From an uncultured Ruminococcus sp. (GTDB lineage Bacteria; Bacillota; Clostridia; Oscillospirales; Ruminococcaceae), in assembly GCA_947627625.1 (NCBI GenBank), contig CANQWR010000002.1:62001-126000 (forward strand): 64,000 bases of DNA, in the 5' to 3' direction. A program made the translations under genes and the position numbers. Under the pieces are notes generated by a model, which saw only the letters and a program-made list of their open reading frames with translations, did not search any database and was not told the DNA's origin. Numbering within the stretch: position 1 is the first letter of the stretch; each line of letters begins with the position of its first letter. Positions 25,023 to 33,178 of the stretch are shown in pieces.

Positions 25023-26612
25023 ATGAACTGGTACGATAACGCCATTATTTACCACATCTATCCGCTCGGATTCTGCGGAGCACCCAAATTCAATGACGGC
25101 GGAGAAGTTACATACCGCCTTGACAAGGTAATCGAGTGGATACCACACCTCAAAGAGATGAACGTTGATGCTGTTTATTTCGGACCTGTCTTTGAGTCCG
25201 TTGAACACGGTTACGACACTATCGACTACAAGACAATAGACCGCCGTCTTGGTGACAACGACTCTTTCAAGAGAATTTGCGACAAGCTCCACGAAAACGG
25301 CATAAGAGTAATTCTTGACGGCGTTTTCAATCATGTGGGCAGGAAGTTCCCGCAGTTCGTTGACATTCAGGAAAAGGGACAGGGAAGCGGTTACTGTGGT
25401 TGGTTTCAGAACCTCAATTTCGGCGGACAGTCCCCCTGTGGAGACCCTTTCTGGTACGAGGGTTGGAACGGTCACTACAATCTTGTGAAACTCAATCTGA
25501 GGAATGTCGGTGTCGCTGACCACATCATAGACGCTGTGAACTACTGGATAGAGCATTTCGGCATAGACGGCATAAGGTTTGACGCTGCCGACTGCATTGA
25601 CTTTGACTTTTTCAAGAGGATAAGAGATTTCTGCAAGGGCAAAAAGCGTGACTTCTGGCTTATGGGTGAGATCATCCACGGCGACTATAACCGTTGGGCG
25701 AACCCCGAAATGCTTGACAGCGTTACGAATTACGAGTGTTACAAGGGACTTTTTTCCTCCCACAACGACAAAAACTATTTCGAGATAGACTACTCAATCA
25801 ACAGGCAGTCGGGTTCAAACGGCGGTATCTACAGAAATATAAATCTCTATAACTTTGCAGACAACCACGACGTGAACCGTCTTGCAAGCACCGTGAACAA
25901 TCAGGCTTATCTGCCCCTTATCTACACGCTTATGTACTGTATGCCGGGTATACCGTCCATATATTACGGAAGTGAGTACGGCATTCAGGGCAGAAAGGAG
26001 AACAACTCCGATGACAATCTCCGTCCGTGCCTGAACCTTGACGATATGCAGAAAGAGAACACGGAACTCTACAAGCACATTGTCAAACTCGGCAGAATAT
26101 ACAGGGCTTATCCTGCACTCAGAACAGGTTCATATGAGAGAATACAGATAACCAATCAGCAGCTGCTTTTCAAGAAAGTATTGGGCGACCAGACCGTCTA
26201 TGTGGCACTCAATCTTGCGGACTACCCCTATGACTTCAATTTCGGCACACATCTCAGCGGGCTTGTTGACGTTATAGGTGCAAAGCCTGTTGAGGTGAAC
26301 AACGGCAACGCACACATCTCAATGCCCCCGTTCAGTTCAATGATAATTGTTGCGGACGACATTGTGAACAACGAACCCGAAGTACAGACCGTGAGCGAGA
26401 CTGTAGTCCCCGACACTGTTGTTGAGGTGAACGGCAGGTATCGTTATTATGAGGGCGGGGAGTACGAAGTCACAGCCGTTGCAAGACACAGCGAGAACAA
26501 CGAGGAACTTGTCATATACAAGTCGCTTAGTGACGGAAGTGTCTGGGCGAGACCGAAAGCACTCTTCTGCGGAAAAACTCCCGACGGCGTACCGGTGTTC
26601 CTCAAAATCTGA
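25023..26612 (+). CDS. Intracellular GH13 alpha-amylase-family enzyme fused to DUF1653
   Basis: 529 residues, no signal peptide. Residues 1-445 are a GH13 barrel: GVFNHVG (region I), GIRFDAADCID with nucleophile D187, FWLMGEIIHG with acid/base E216, and NFADNHDVNR with D283. Residues about 470-528 (VNGRYRYYEGGEYEV, ARHSENNEELVIYKSL, VWARP) match a DUF1653 domain, normally a free-standing protein of about 70 residues. The two are joined by a Val/Glu/Thr linker. It probably acts on maltodextrins or glycogen in the cytosol; the exact specificity cannot be read. AAGGAG lies 9 bases before the ATG. A bidirectional terminator follows. It complements the glycogen genes at 2.9-9 kb and 54.7-56.2 kb. 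Confidence 0.88.
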   Translation: MNWYDNAIIYHIYPLGFCGAPKFNDGGEVTYRLDKVIEWIPHLKEMNVDAVYFGPVFESVEHGYDTIDYKTIDRRLGDNDSFKRICDKLHENGIRVILDGVFNHVGRKFPQFVDIQEKGQGSGYCGWFQNLNFGGQSPCGDPFWYEGWNGHYNLVKLNLRNVGVADHIIDAVNYWIEHFGIDGIRFDAADCIDFDFFKRIRDFCKGKKRDFWLMGEIIHGDYNRWANPEMLDSVTNYECYKGLFSSHNDKNYFEIDYSINRQSGSNGGIYRNINLYNFADNHDVNRLASTVNNQAYLPLIYTLMYCMPGIPSIYYGSEYGIQGRKENNSDDNLRPCLNLDDMQKENTELYKHIVKLGRIYRAYPALRTGSYERIQITNQQLLFKKVLGDQTVYVALNLADYPYDFNFGTHLSGLVDVIGAKPVEVNNGNAHISMPPFSSMIIVADDIVNNEPEVQTVSETVVPDTVVEVNGRYRYYEGGEYEVTAVARHSENNEELVIYKSLSDGSVWARPKALFCGKTPDGVPVFLKI

Positions 26613-26650
26613 AAAAATCTAAAATAAAATAATAATAAAACAAAAAAACA

Positions 26651-26686
26651 AAGACCGCTGTTTCACGAAACAACGGTCTTTTTTGT
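26651..26686. terminator. Bidirectional terminator
   Basis: AAGACCG(C)TGTTT pairs with AAACAACGGTCTT around a CACG loop. There are T's on the plus side (to 26686) and A's on the other side that serve as a T-run for the converging minus-strand gene. Confidence 0.85.
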
Positions 26687-26709
26687 TGTGACTTTGAAAT
26701 CGGACTCTA

Positions 26710-27210
26710 TTATTCTTCCTCTTTCTCTTCCGAAACGAGGGCAGCTCCGCACTTCTCACAGAACTTTGAACCCGCCGCAACAGACTCTCCGCAAGTCGGG
26801 CAGACAACTTTTTCCGTCTCCTCCTCCACAACGGGAGCGGGGATTTCAACCTTTGCACCGCACTTGTCGCAGAACTTAGCCTCTCTTGCGACGGATGCAC
26901 CACAGTTTTTGCAGACAACTTTGTCCTCCAAAGCCGTGAGCTGTACATTGAGGTCTTCAATCTTTGCATTGTCAGCCTTTATTACTTCGTAGAACTCGGC
27001 AAAATCAGCGTCATCGGGACGCTCCTCCATGCACTTTTTGCCGATGCTTATATAAGCACCGTTTATATCGGCTTCAAGCTGACTAATCTCCTTGTTGAGA
27101 CGAGCTTTTTCCTGCATTTTCTTGACATTGTCGGTGGCGGTGTTGAGACCTGTTCCGACGGTATCACCGACCTTAGAGCCGATTTCCTTGAGCTTATCCA
27201 TAAAACCCAT
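26710..27210 (-). CDS. Zinc-ribbon protein with N-terminal coiled coil
   Basis: 166 residues from the ATG at 27210; GGAGG precedes it by 8 bases, and an earlier ATG at 27225 overlaps that site. Residues about 1-90 are helical and probably coiled coil (DKLKEIGSKVGDTVGTGLNTATDNVKKMQEK). Two C-terminal zinc ribbons follow: CKNCGASVAREAKFCDKCG and CPTCGESVAAGSKFCEKCG, then an acidic tail. Similar proteins are common in Ruminococcaceae; the function is unknown. It has its own consensus-like promoter. Confidence 0.8.
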   Translation of the reverse strand: MGFMDKLKEIGSKVGDTVGTGLNTATDNVKKMQEKARLNKEISQLEADINGAYISIGKKCMEERPDDADFAEFYEVIKADNAKIEDLNVQLTALEDKVVCKNCGASVAREAKFCDKCGAKVEIPAPVVEEETEKVVCPTCGESVAAGSKFCEKCGAALVSEEKEEE

Positions 27211-27247
27211 AGCCAAAACCTCCATAGAGAAAAATTATAGTGATTAT

Positions 27248-27276
27248 ATTATATCACATTTGACAACAGCCGTCAA
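27248..27276 (-). promoter_or_regulatory. Sigma-A promoter of the zinc-ribbon gene
   Basis: Minus strand: TTGACG (27276-27271), 17 bases, TATAAT (27253-27248), 37 bases before the start codon. Confidence 0.8.
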
Positions 27277-27311
27277 GAGAAATTTGAAAAATATTGTGAA
27301 TTATTTTTTAA

Positions 27312-28682
27312 TTATTTCTTATCTATAAAGGAGAAAGCCTGTCTGAGGTTTGAGACGGGAATTATATTTATATCATAGTCTTTGAAATTTATTGATTTTG
27401 CGGACTGTCTCGGAATTATGCAAGAAGTAAAGCCCATGCGTTCAGCCTCTTTTATGCGGACGGAGATGTGCGACACGGAGCGTACTTCACCGCCGAGACC
27501 TATTTCACCGAAAGCCACGAGACCCTCATCGATTTGAGTGTCGACAACTCCCGAATAGAGGGCGAGGGCGACGGGCAGGTCTCCCGCAGGTTCGTCGAGC
27601 CTGAAACCGCCGACTATGTTGAGATATACGTCAAGAGTGCCGAGAAAGACACCCATACGCTTTTCGAGTACAGCTATTATAATATTCAGTCTGTTGAAGT
27701 CAAAACCCGTGGACATTCTCCTTGGTGCGGCGTAACTTGTCTTAGTGGCGAGAGCCTGAACTTCCGCAAGGACAGGTCTTGTGCCCTCCATAACACAAGC
27801 CACGCAAGTACCCGAAACATTGTGCGGTCTTCCCGACAAAAGCATGAGAGACGGGTTTTTTACTTCCGCAAGACCTTTATCAAGCATCTCAAAGACACCT
27901 ATTTCGTTTGTAGAGCCGAAACGGTTCTTGACCGCACGCAGAAGCCTGTAACTCTGGTGTCGCTCACCCTCAAAGTAGAGAACAGCGTCAACAATGTGTT
28001 CCATGACTTTAGGACCTGCAATTGCACCGTCCTTGTTGACGTGCCCGACTATTATAAGCGGAATTTCGAGACTTTTTGCGGTTTTCATAAAGAGATTGGT
28101 ACACTCACGGACTTGCGTTATACTTCCCGAACTTGACGATATACGGCTGATATTCATAGTCTGAATCGAGTCAATGACAGCTATGTCGGGGTTGGTTTGG
28201 GAGATAGTCTCCGCAACAGCCTCCGCATCGGTGGCAGTTAAAATATATAAATTTTCTGTGTCGACACCAAGTCTGTCGGCACGCAGTTTAATCTGTCTTG
28301 CGGACTCCTCACCCGACACATATAAAATAGAGTGTTCCTGACCTAAAAACTGACATATTTGCAGTAAAATGGTACTTTTTCCTATTCCTGGTTCACCGCC
28401 GAGCAGAACGAGTGAACCCTTTACAAGACCACCGCCGAGTACCCTGTTCAGCTCACCTATGCCCGTGTCGTACCTGACATCACTGTCCGCACCGATTTCT
28501 TCAAGCTCCAAAATACTCCCCGACAAGTCGGGAATGGACTGTGATGATTTCGAGGAGGAGACTTTTTCGGTTATTTTTTCTTCAAGAGTGTTCCAACTGT
28601 TGCACGACGGACATTTTCCCACCCACTTTGAAGTCTCATATCCGCAGTTTCCGCATTCATATACATATCTTGATTTAGCCAT
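27312..28682 (-). CDS. radA: DNA repair protein RadA
   Basis: 456 residues from ATG 28682 (MAKSRYVYECGNCGYET); the frame extends further upstream into the preceding gene and should not be used. Order: N-terminal zinc finger (CGNCG...CPSC), RecA-like ATPase with Walker A GGEPGIGKST and the RadA signature VKNRFGSTNEIG, and a C-terminal Lon-protease-like domain (FGEIGLGGEVRSVSH). RadA is a helicase that promotes branch migration during homologous recombination. It begins 4 bases after the lipoprotein gene stop, so it is probably co-transcribed. Confidence 0.94.
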   Translation of the reverse strand: MAKSRYVYECGNCGYETSKWVGKCPSCNSWNTLEEKITEKVSSSKSSQSIPDLSGSILELEEIGADSDVRYDTGIGELNRVLGGGLVKGSLVLLGGEPGIGKSTILLQICQFLGQEHSILYVSGEESARQIKLRADRLGVDTENLYILTATDAEAVAETISQTNPDIAVIDSIQTMNISRISSSSGSITQVRECTNLFMKTAKSLEIPLIIVGHVNKDGAIAGPKVMEHIVDAVLYFEGERHQSYRLLRAVKNRFGSTNEIGVFEMLDKGLAEVKNPSLMLLSGRPHNVSGTCVACVMEGTRPVLAEVQALATKTSYAAPRRMSTGFDFNRLNIIIAVLEKRMGVFLGTLDVYLNIVGGFRLDEPAGDLPVALALYSGVVDTQIDEGLVAFGEIGLGGEVRSVSHISVRIKEAERMGFTSCIIPRQSAKSINFKDYDINIIPVSNLRQAFSFIDKK

Positions 28683-28686
28683 ATTT

Positions 28687-29751
28687 TCAACCCATAAGTG
28701 AGAGGACGGTATCCTCTGTGAGAATGTATTTTTTTCCAAATTCGACTATATTTCCCGAACTTGTGTAATCTTGTGCAGAAAATTCCTCAGAAGCCATGCT
28801 CCAGTAGACAGTACCCTCCGTGCCGTTGTAGTAGAAAACTTTGTTGTCAATGTCGAGAAACATCGGAGAGCCGTCACTGTAACTGCCGTCAAGCTGTGAG
28901 AGAGTGTCCTCACCGAAATAATATATAAATGCACTGTCGGGAGTGGTGACGATTAGTTCGGGCGTTTCATCACTGTTCAGGTCACAGAACTCAAAAGCCG
29001 AACCCTCTATATTTTGACTTGCCAATTCGGTGAGTTTATCTTTGCAGAGCTGTTTCTGTTCGTCCGTCAGAACCGAAAACCAGTTTTCGGAACAGTGCAG
29101 AGCGTAGTCTATTGAACCGTCACCGAAAGTGTACTTTCTGCCGATTTCAAAGGACGTATAAGCGTTATATTCAGCAAGAGTGTTTTTGTACTGCATGAGC
29201 GTGACTTCCTCACCGTTTATTTCGTGTGATATGACTGCACCTGTTGATGCGGAGGAACTGTTGTCGCTGTATGTGAGAAAGTCGGTAATTTCGGAGTGTT
29301 CCAGAACGGCGTACCTGCCGAGGATAAAGCCCTGACCCTCGTATTCGGAGTGAATGAGATTTTGTTGCGGCAGAAAGTCGAAAATGCCGTCATTTCCGAT
29401 TTCTCCGACGGAGACGAGTGCATTTTCGGAGACAGTGTAAATCTGTGCTTTGGAAATTGTTGACGTGTCGGGGGAGATGATAAGTTCGGGAACACCATCG
29501 CTGTCAAGGTCGTGTATATCGAACATTGACTTCCCGACATCGCCCGAATCCTCTGCACTGTACATCTCAGAGGACATAAATTCTCTGATTTTGCCCTCAT
29601 ACAAGTCCTGCCAGTCGTATGTTATGCTCCTCGGCGACACGGGAGCGGATTCTTCCTCTGAAATTTCACTGTTGTCGCTGTTCTGACAGCCGACAAGGGG
29701 CAATGTGAGGAGTGTACACAGAGACAGGGCTAAAATTTTGTAATTTTTCAC
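28687..29751 (-). CDS. Lipoprotein with FG-GAP/VCBS-like repeats, function unknown
   Basis: 354 residues starting at GTG 29751, 7 bases after GGAGG. The signal peptide has lipobox LPLVGC (Cys22), then an acidic Ser/Glu linker. Two calcium-binding-like strand-turn repeats are visible: DIHDLDSDGVPELIIS (about residue 78) and FCDLNSDETPELIVT (about residue 258), each with the DxDxDG..ELI pattern of FG-GAP/VCBS repeats. Comparable lipoproteins are common in gut Clostridia and have no assigned role. It is the first gene of a likely operon with radA. Confidence 0.7.
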   Translation of the reverse strand: MKNYKILALSLCTLLTLPLVGCQNSDNSEISEEESAPVSPRSITYDWQDLYEGKIREFMSSEMYSAEDSGDVGKSMFDIHDLDSDGVPELIISPDTSTISKAQIYTVSENALVSVGEIGNDGIFDFLPQQNLIHSEYEGQGFILGRYAVLEHSEITDFLTYSDNSSSASTGAVISHEINGEEVTLMQYKNTLAEYNAYTSFEIGRKYTFGDGSIDYALHCSENWFSVLTDEQKQLCKDKLTELASQNIEGSAFEFCDLNSDETPELIVTTPDSAFIYYFGEDTLSQLDGSYSDGSPMFLDIDNKVFYYNGTEGTVYWSMASEEFSAQDYTSSGNIVEFGKKYILTEDTVLSLMG

Positions 29752-29791
29752 GTTAAGTCCTCCATATCTTTATTTTCTGCGGATATATCCT

Positions 29792-29820
29792 ATTTTACCA
29801 CCTTTTCGGCTTCCTGTCAA
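29792..29820 (-). promoter_or_regulatory. Sigma-A promoter of lipoprotein-radA
   Basis: Minus strand: TTGACA (29820-29815), 17 bases, TAAAAT (29797-29792), 41 bases before the GTG start. Confidence 0.82.
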
Positions 29821-29944
29821 CCGTATAATATATACATTATTTCTATATAGATTAAACAATCGGGTTTGAGGATTTTTTTTGAACTTTTGACTTGGGACTC
29901 CGCCCCCAAGCTCCCATGAACGTGGATTTCACCCCGTACCCACA

Positions 29945-30122
29945 TAATGGAAACAACAGTCAGCCCCGCTAATTTTTGAGTTTTGGGTTAATCATGGGGG
30001 GTTCGGGGGGATTCTTCCCCCCGATGGGGGTCTGGGGGCAACGCCCCCAGTGGGGGTTCAGGGGGCAAAGCCCCCTGCCTCTAATCGTTAATGGGGGGAG
30101 TGGGGGGCAGAGCCCCCCACAA
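29945..30122 (+). repeat. GC-rich multi-hairpin repeat, locus 6
   Basis: Occupies most of the 471 bp between divergent genes. Left flank (29945-29990) GCTAATTTTTGAGTTTTGGG then TTAATCATGG, shared in reverse complement with loci 7 and 11. Full core to about 30090, then a shortened hairpin to 30120. Bases 30123-30222 hold the ribosome site of the next gene but no convincing promoter. Confidence 0.88.
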
Positions 30123-30222
30123 ACAGCTCCAATGGGGTTCAAAAGACAACGGTCTCTTATGGTTTAGTTCTTAAACAGAGACGTACTGCATAGTATTTTT
30201 AACAGAAGGGGAGTGAAAATTT

Positions 30223-30465
30223 ATGGAAAACGAGAACGTCTCACAGGAAGAGGAGACCGAGGAGGTGGTCAGAACGTCCGATGATACACCTGCTTTTCAG
30301 GCGGTAGTCTGCATAATAATTGCCACGGCTCTTTTTATACTCAACATAGTGTCACCCGATATAGGCGGGGACATAATGAAAAAAGTCAGAAATTTTTCTG
30401 GTGCGGAACAGGAACTTTTTACAAATCCGATTGACATTGTAGAGAATTATATTTCAAAACTCTGA
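30223..30465 (+). CDS. Small single-pass membrane protein next to the M50 protease
   Basis: 80 residues, ATG after GGGGAGTG. It has an acidic N-terminus (NENVSQEEETEEVV), one membrane helix (about residues 26-46, AVVCIIIATALFILNIV) and a short extracytoplasmic C-terminus. No named family is recognised. It ends 22 bp before the SpoIVFB-like protease gene. In B. subtilis spoIVFA, which encodes the membrane partner that holds SpoIVFB inactive, has exactly this position, so a reduced SpoIVFA-like partner is possible. This is inference from position only: the usual SpoIVFA is far larger and has an M23-like domain absent here. Confidence 0.65.
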   Translation: MENENVSQEEETEEVVRTSDDTPAFQAVVCIIIATALFILNIVSPDIGGDIMKKVRNFSGAEQELFTNPIDIVENYISKL

Positions 30466-30487
30466 AAAAATTACAAATTATTTTGGG

Positions 30488-31003
30488 GTGTTGACGTTGT
30501 TCAGATTCAGAATTTTCGGGACGGACATAGCGGTGAAGTTTTCATTCCTGTTTTTCAATGCGGTCCTGTTTCTGATTTACAGCAGAAATTTCGCACTGTC
30601 ATTCTGGACTGTCTGCATCTCGCACGAACTCGGACACATTTTTGCACTAAAACTCACGGGAGGGAGTGTGAACAGAGTTGAACTCTCGGGATTCGGTATA
30701 AAAATCACAGCTACACCGTCGGTTTTCGTGTCCGACAGCGTATTTGTCCTTATGAGCGGACCGACAGTGAATATCATAACGGCATCGGTTTTGTCGGCAA
30801 TTTTCGGAAGTCCACGCAACACAACAGCTCTCCTTAGTCTCTGGGAGGGCATTTTCAATCTCCTGCCGTACAGTTTTCTTGACGGCGGTGCGGTACTGGA
30901 CGTGATATTCGGGAAAGACAACAGGATTTTGCGTGCATTCAGGGTTATTTTCACTCTTGCGGCAATATTTTTTATTATATTATATAACGTTTTACGGTTT
31001 TAG
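30488..31003 (+). CDS. SpoIVFB-like site-2 protease (M50)
   Basis: About 171 residues, nearly all membrane-embedded. It has the zinc motif ISHELGHIFALKLTGG (HExxH) in an early helix and a C-terminal NLLPYSFLDGG motif providing the third ligand. Short M50 proteins of this kind cleave membrane-bound substrates; SpoIVFB releases sigma-K in the mother cell during sporulation. No PDZ or CBS domain is visible. The start is uncertain: GTG 30488, TTG 30491 or TTG 30497; GGGGTG at 30485-30490 fits TTG 30497 best. It follows the 80-residue membrane gene closely and forms an operon with it. Confidence 0.8.
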   Translation: MLTLFRFRIFGTDIAVKFSFLFFNAVLFLIYSRNFALSFWTVCISHELGHIFALKLTGGSVNRVELSGFGIKITATPSVFVSDSVFVLMSGPTVNIITASVLSAIFGSPRNTTALLSLWEGIFNLLPYSFLDGGAVLDVIFGKDNRILRAFRVIFTLAAIFFIILYNVLRF

Positions 31004-31010
31004 TTTTTTA

Positions 31011-31216
31011 GGAACGATAAGGGGCAGGGGGCTTTGCCCCCTGAACCCCCATTGGGGGCTCTGCCCCCAACCCCCCGTCGGGGGGAAGAATCCCCCCGAA
31101 CCCCCCATGATTAACCCCAAACTCAAAAATTAACGAAACTGACTGTGGTTTCTATTATGGGGGTTCGGGGGTTAAATCCCCAGTGACTTAAAACAGGGGG
31201 CGTAGTCCCCCCAACA
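31011..31216 (-). repeat. GC-rich multi-hairpin repeat, locus 7
   Basis: Reverse-oriented core 31011-31112 starting GGAACGATAAGGGGC and ending CCCCCCATGATTAA. The flank AACTCAAAAATTAACGAAAC is the reverse complement of the locus 6 flank. A degenerate piece (31157-31216) follows before the uvrC promoter. Confidence 0.88.
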
Positions 31217-31245
31217 GTCTGCAAATCAAAAAATCGGGTGACGGG

Positions 31246-31275
31246 TTGACAGGAGAGAGCATGGAGTGGTATAAT
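31246..31275 (+). promoter_or_regulatory. Sigma-A promoter of uvrC
   Basis: TTGACA (31246-31251), 18 bases, TATAAT (31270-31275), 21 bases before the ATG. No LexA-type operator was evident. Confidence 0.82.
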
Positions 31276-31295
31276 AATATGCGGAGTTGATTTGC

Positions 31296-33128
31296 ATGGA
31301 CAATATAAATTATCTCAGAGAAAAGACCTACAAACTCACTACCGCACCGGGAGTCTACATTATGAAAGACAGTTCGGGCGAGATTATATATATCGGCAAA
31401 GCGAGAAATCTGAAAAACAGAGTTTCAAGCTATTTCAGAGAAAATCCCGACCACACGCCGAAAACTGCCATGATGGTTTCGAGTGTGAGTGACTACGATT
31501 TCATAGTGACGGACAACGAGTATGAAGCACTTCTATTAGAGTGCAGTCTCATAAAACAACACAAGCCCAAGTACAATATACTCCTGAAAGACGACAAGGG
31601 TTACAGTTACATAAGAATTTCGGACGACGAATATCCGAGAATTACTGCCGAGAAAAACACTCTCAAAGCGGGGAGATACTCCGCACCCTTTATGAGTGGG
31701 AGTGTAGCGGTGGAGACCGTTGACGAGGTGAACAAGCTGTTCATGCTCCCGACTTGTCGGAGGAAGTTCCCGAGAGATTTGGGAAAGTCGAGACCCTGCC
31801 TGAATTATCATATAAAAAACTGCATGGGTGTTTGTACGGGGAAAGTCAAGCAAGAGGAGTACCTTGAAATAATAAAACAGGCAGAGGAGTACATAAAATC
31901 GGGGAGCGAGGAATCTGTCAGGCGTATGGAACAGGAGATGAAAGATGCTTCAGAGAGACTTGATTTTGAGCGTGCTCTGGTTCTCAGAGACAGAATAAGT
32001 GCAATAAAGAAGTCCGCACAGAGACAGAAGATAGTCAGCGAGACCGTTGAAAATGCCGATATAATAGGACTGATGTCGGCGGACAGCCATGTATATATCT
32101 CCGTAATATCCTACAGAAACGGCAGACTGACGGGTAAAAAGTCTTTTGAGATTGAAAATGACTATCCCGTAAATATAATCCTGCACGGCTTTATTACGCA
32201 GTTTTACGGCGACAGGAGCGACATTCCCGAAATAGTTGCAGTCCAGGAGAGACCTGTTGAGAGTGAACTGACGGAGAGAATGCTGAGTGAGAATTGCAGA
32301 CACAGAGTTGAAATAAGAGTACCGCAGAGGGGTGAACTTAAAGAACTTGTAAAGATGTCGGTGAACAATTCGGCGGAGTACGCAGGTCTTAAAAACGACA
32401 GACAAGCCCGTGAAGTTGTGGCACTACAGCAACTCGGGGAAGTACTGAAACTGCAAAAACCGCCTGTCTACATAGAGGCTTACGACATTTCAAATCTTGG
32501 TTCGGAGTCTATTTGCGGGGGAATGGTGGTCTTTGAAAACGGCAGACCTCTTAAAAAAGCATATAAAAAATTCACCGTAAAAAATCAGTTTTCGCAGGAC
32601 GATTACGCAAGTATGAAAGAAGTCCTCACAAGACGGCTATCTCATATAAAAGACAGTGACACGGAAAAAGACAAAGACGAGTATTTCAGGAGAGTACCCG
32701 ACTTGATCCTGCTTGACGGTGGCAGGGGACACGTCAGCACGGTAAAGCCTGTCATTGAGGAGACAGGGCTTGACATACCTGTTTTCGGAATGGTCAAGAA
32801 CAGCAGACACCGTACTCGTGCGGTGTGTACGGCGGACAGCGAGATAAAAATAAATCATCTGCCCGAAGTGTTCAACCTTGTGACGAGAATACAGGACGAA
32901 GTACACAGGTATTCTGTAAGTTTCATGAAAAAGAGACACGACAAAAAGACCTATTTTTCGGAGATACTCACAGTCAGGGGGATAGGCGAGAAGAGAGCCG
33001 AAAAGCTCATGAAAGAGTACAGGACACTTGAGAACCTGAAAAAAGTCTCCCCCGAAGAGCTTGCAAGGACTGTCGGTGTCGGGGAGGAGACCGCAAAAGA
33101 GCTTTGGGAAGTCATTCGGGATATGTAA
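31296..33128 (+). CDS. uvrC: UvrABC excinuclease subunit C
   Basis: 610 residues from ATG 31296, which follows GCGGAG; a TTG at 31287 is in frame but overlaps the site. The N-terminal GIY-YIG-type nuclease (APGVYIMKDSSGEIIYIGKARNL) makes the 3' cut. The UvrB-binding UVR segment (EMKDASERLDFERALVLRD) is near residue 210. The C-terminal RNase H-like nuclease (AYDISNLGSESICGGMV, then LILLDGGRGHVS) makes the 5' cut, and a helix-hairpin-helix pair (VRGIGEKRAEKLM, TVGVGEETAKELW) ends the protein. Full length for the family. A weak hairpin (TAAAAGCA/TGCTTTTA, 33133-33164) after the stop could end transcription from both sides. Confidence 0.96.
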   Translation: MDNINYLREKTYKLTTAPGVYIMKDSSGEIIYIGKARNLKNRVSSYFRENPDHTPKTAMMVSSVSDYDFIVTDNEYEALLLECSLIKQHKPKYNILLKDDKGYSYIRISDDEYPRITAEKNTLKAGRYSAPFMSGSVAVETVDEVNKLFMLPTCRRKFPRDLGKSRPCLNYHIKNCMGVCTGKVKQEEYLEIIKQAEEYIKSGSEESVRRMEQEMKDASERLDFERALVLRDRISAIKKSAQRQKIVSETVENADIIGLMSADSHVYISVISYRNGRLTGKKSFEIENDYPVNIILHGFITQFYGDRSDIPEIVAVQERPVESELTERMLSENCRHRVEIRVPQRGELKELVKMSVNNSAEYAGLKNDRQAREVVALQQLGEVLKLQKPPVYIEAYDISNLGSESICGGMVVFENGRPLKKAYKKFTVKNQFSQDDYASMKEVLTRRLSHIKDSDTEKDKDEYFRRVPDLILLDGGRGHVSTVKPVIEETGLDIPVFGMVKNSRHRTRAVCTADSEIKINHLPEVFNLVTRIQDEVHRYSVSFMKKRHDKKTYFSEILTVRGIGEKRAEKLMKEYRTLENLKKVSPEELARTVGVGEETAKELWEVIRDM

Positions 33129-33178
33129 AAAATAAAAGCACCGAGAAAGTCCCCAATGCTTTTATAGATTTTATAAAT

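Noticed and set aside
28683-28739. Upstream in-frame extension of radA to 28739
   Set aside because: It overlaps the end of the lipoprotein gene, and the conserved RadA start MAKSRYVYECGNCG begins at 28682.
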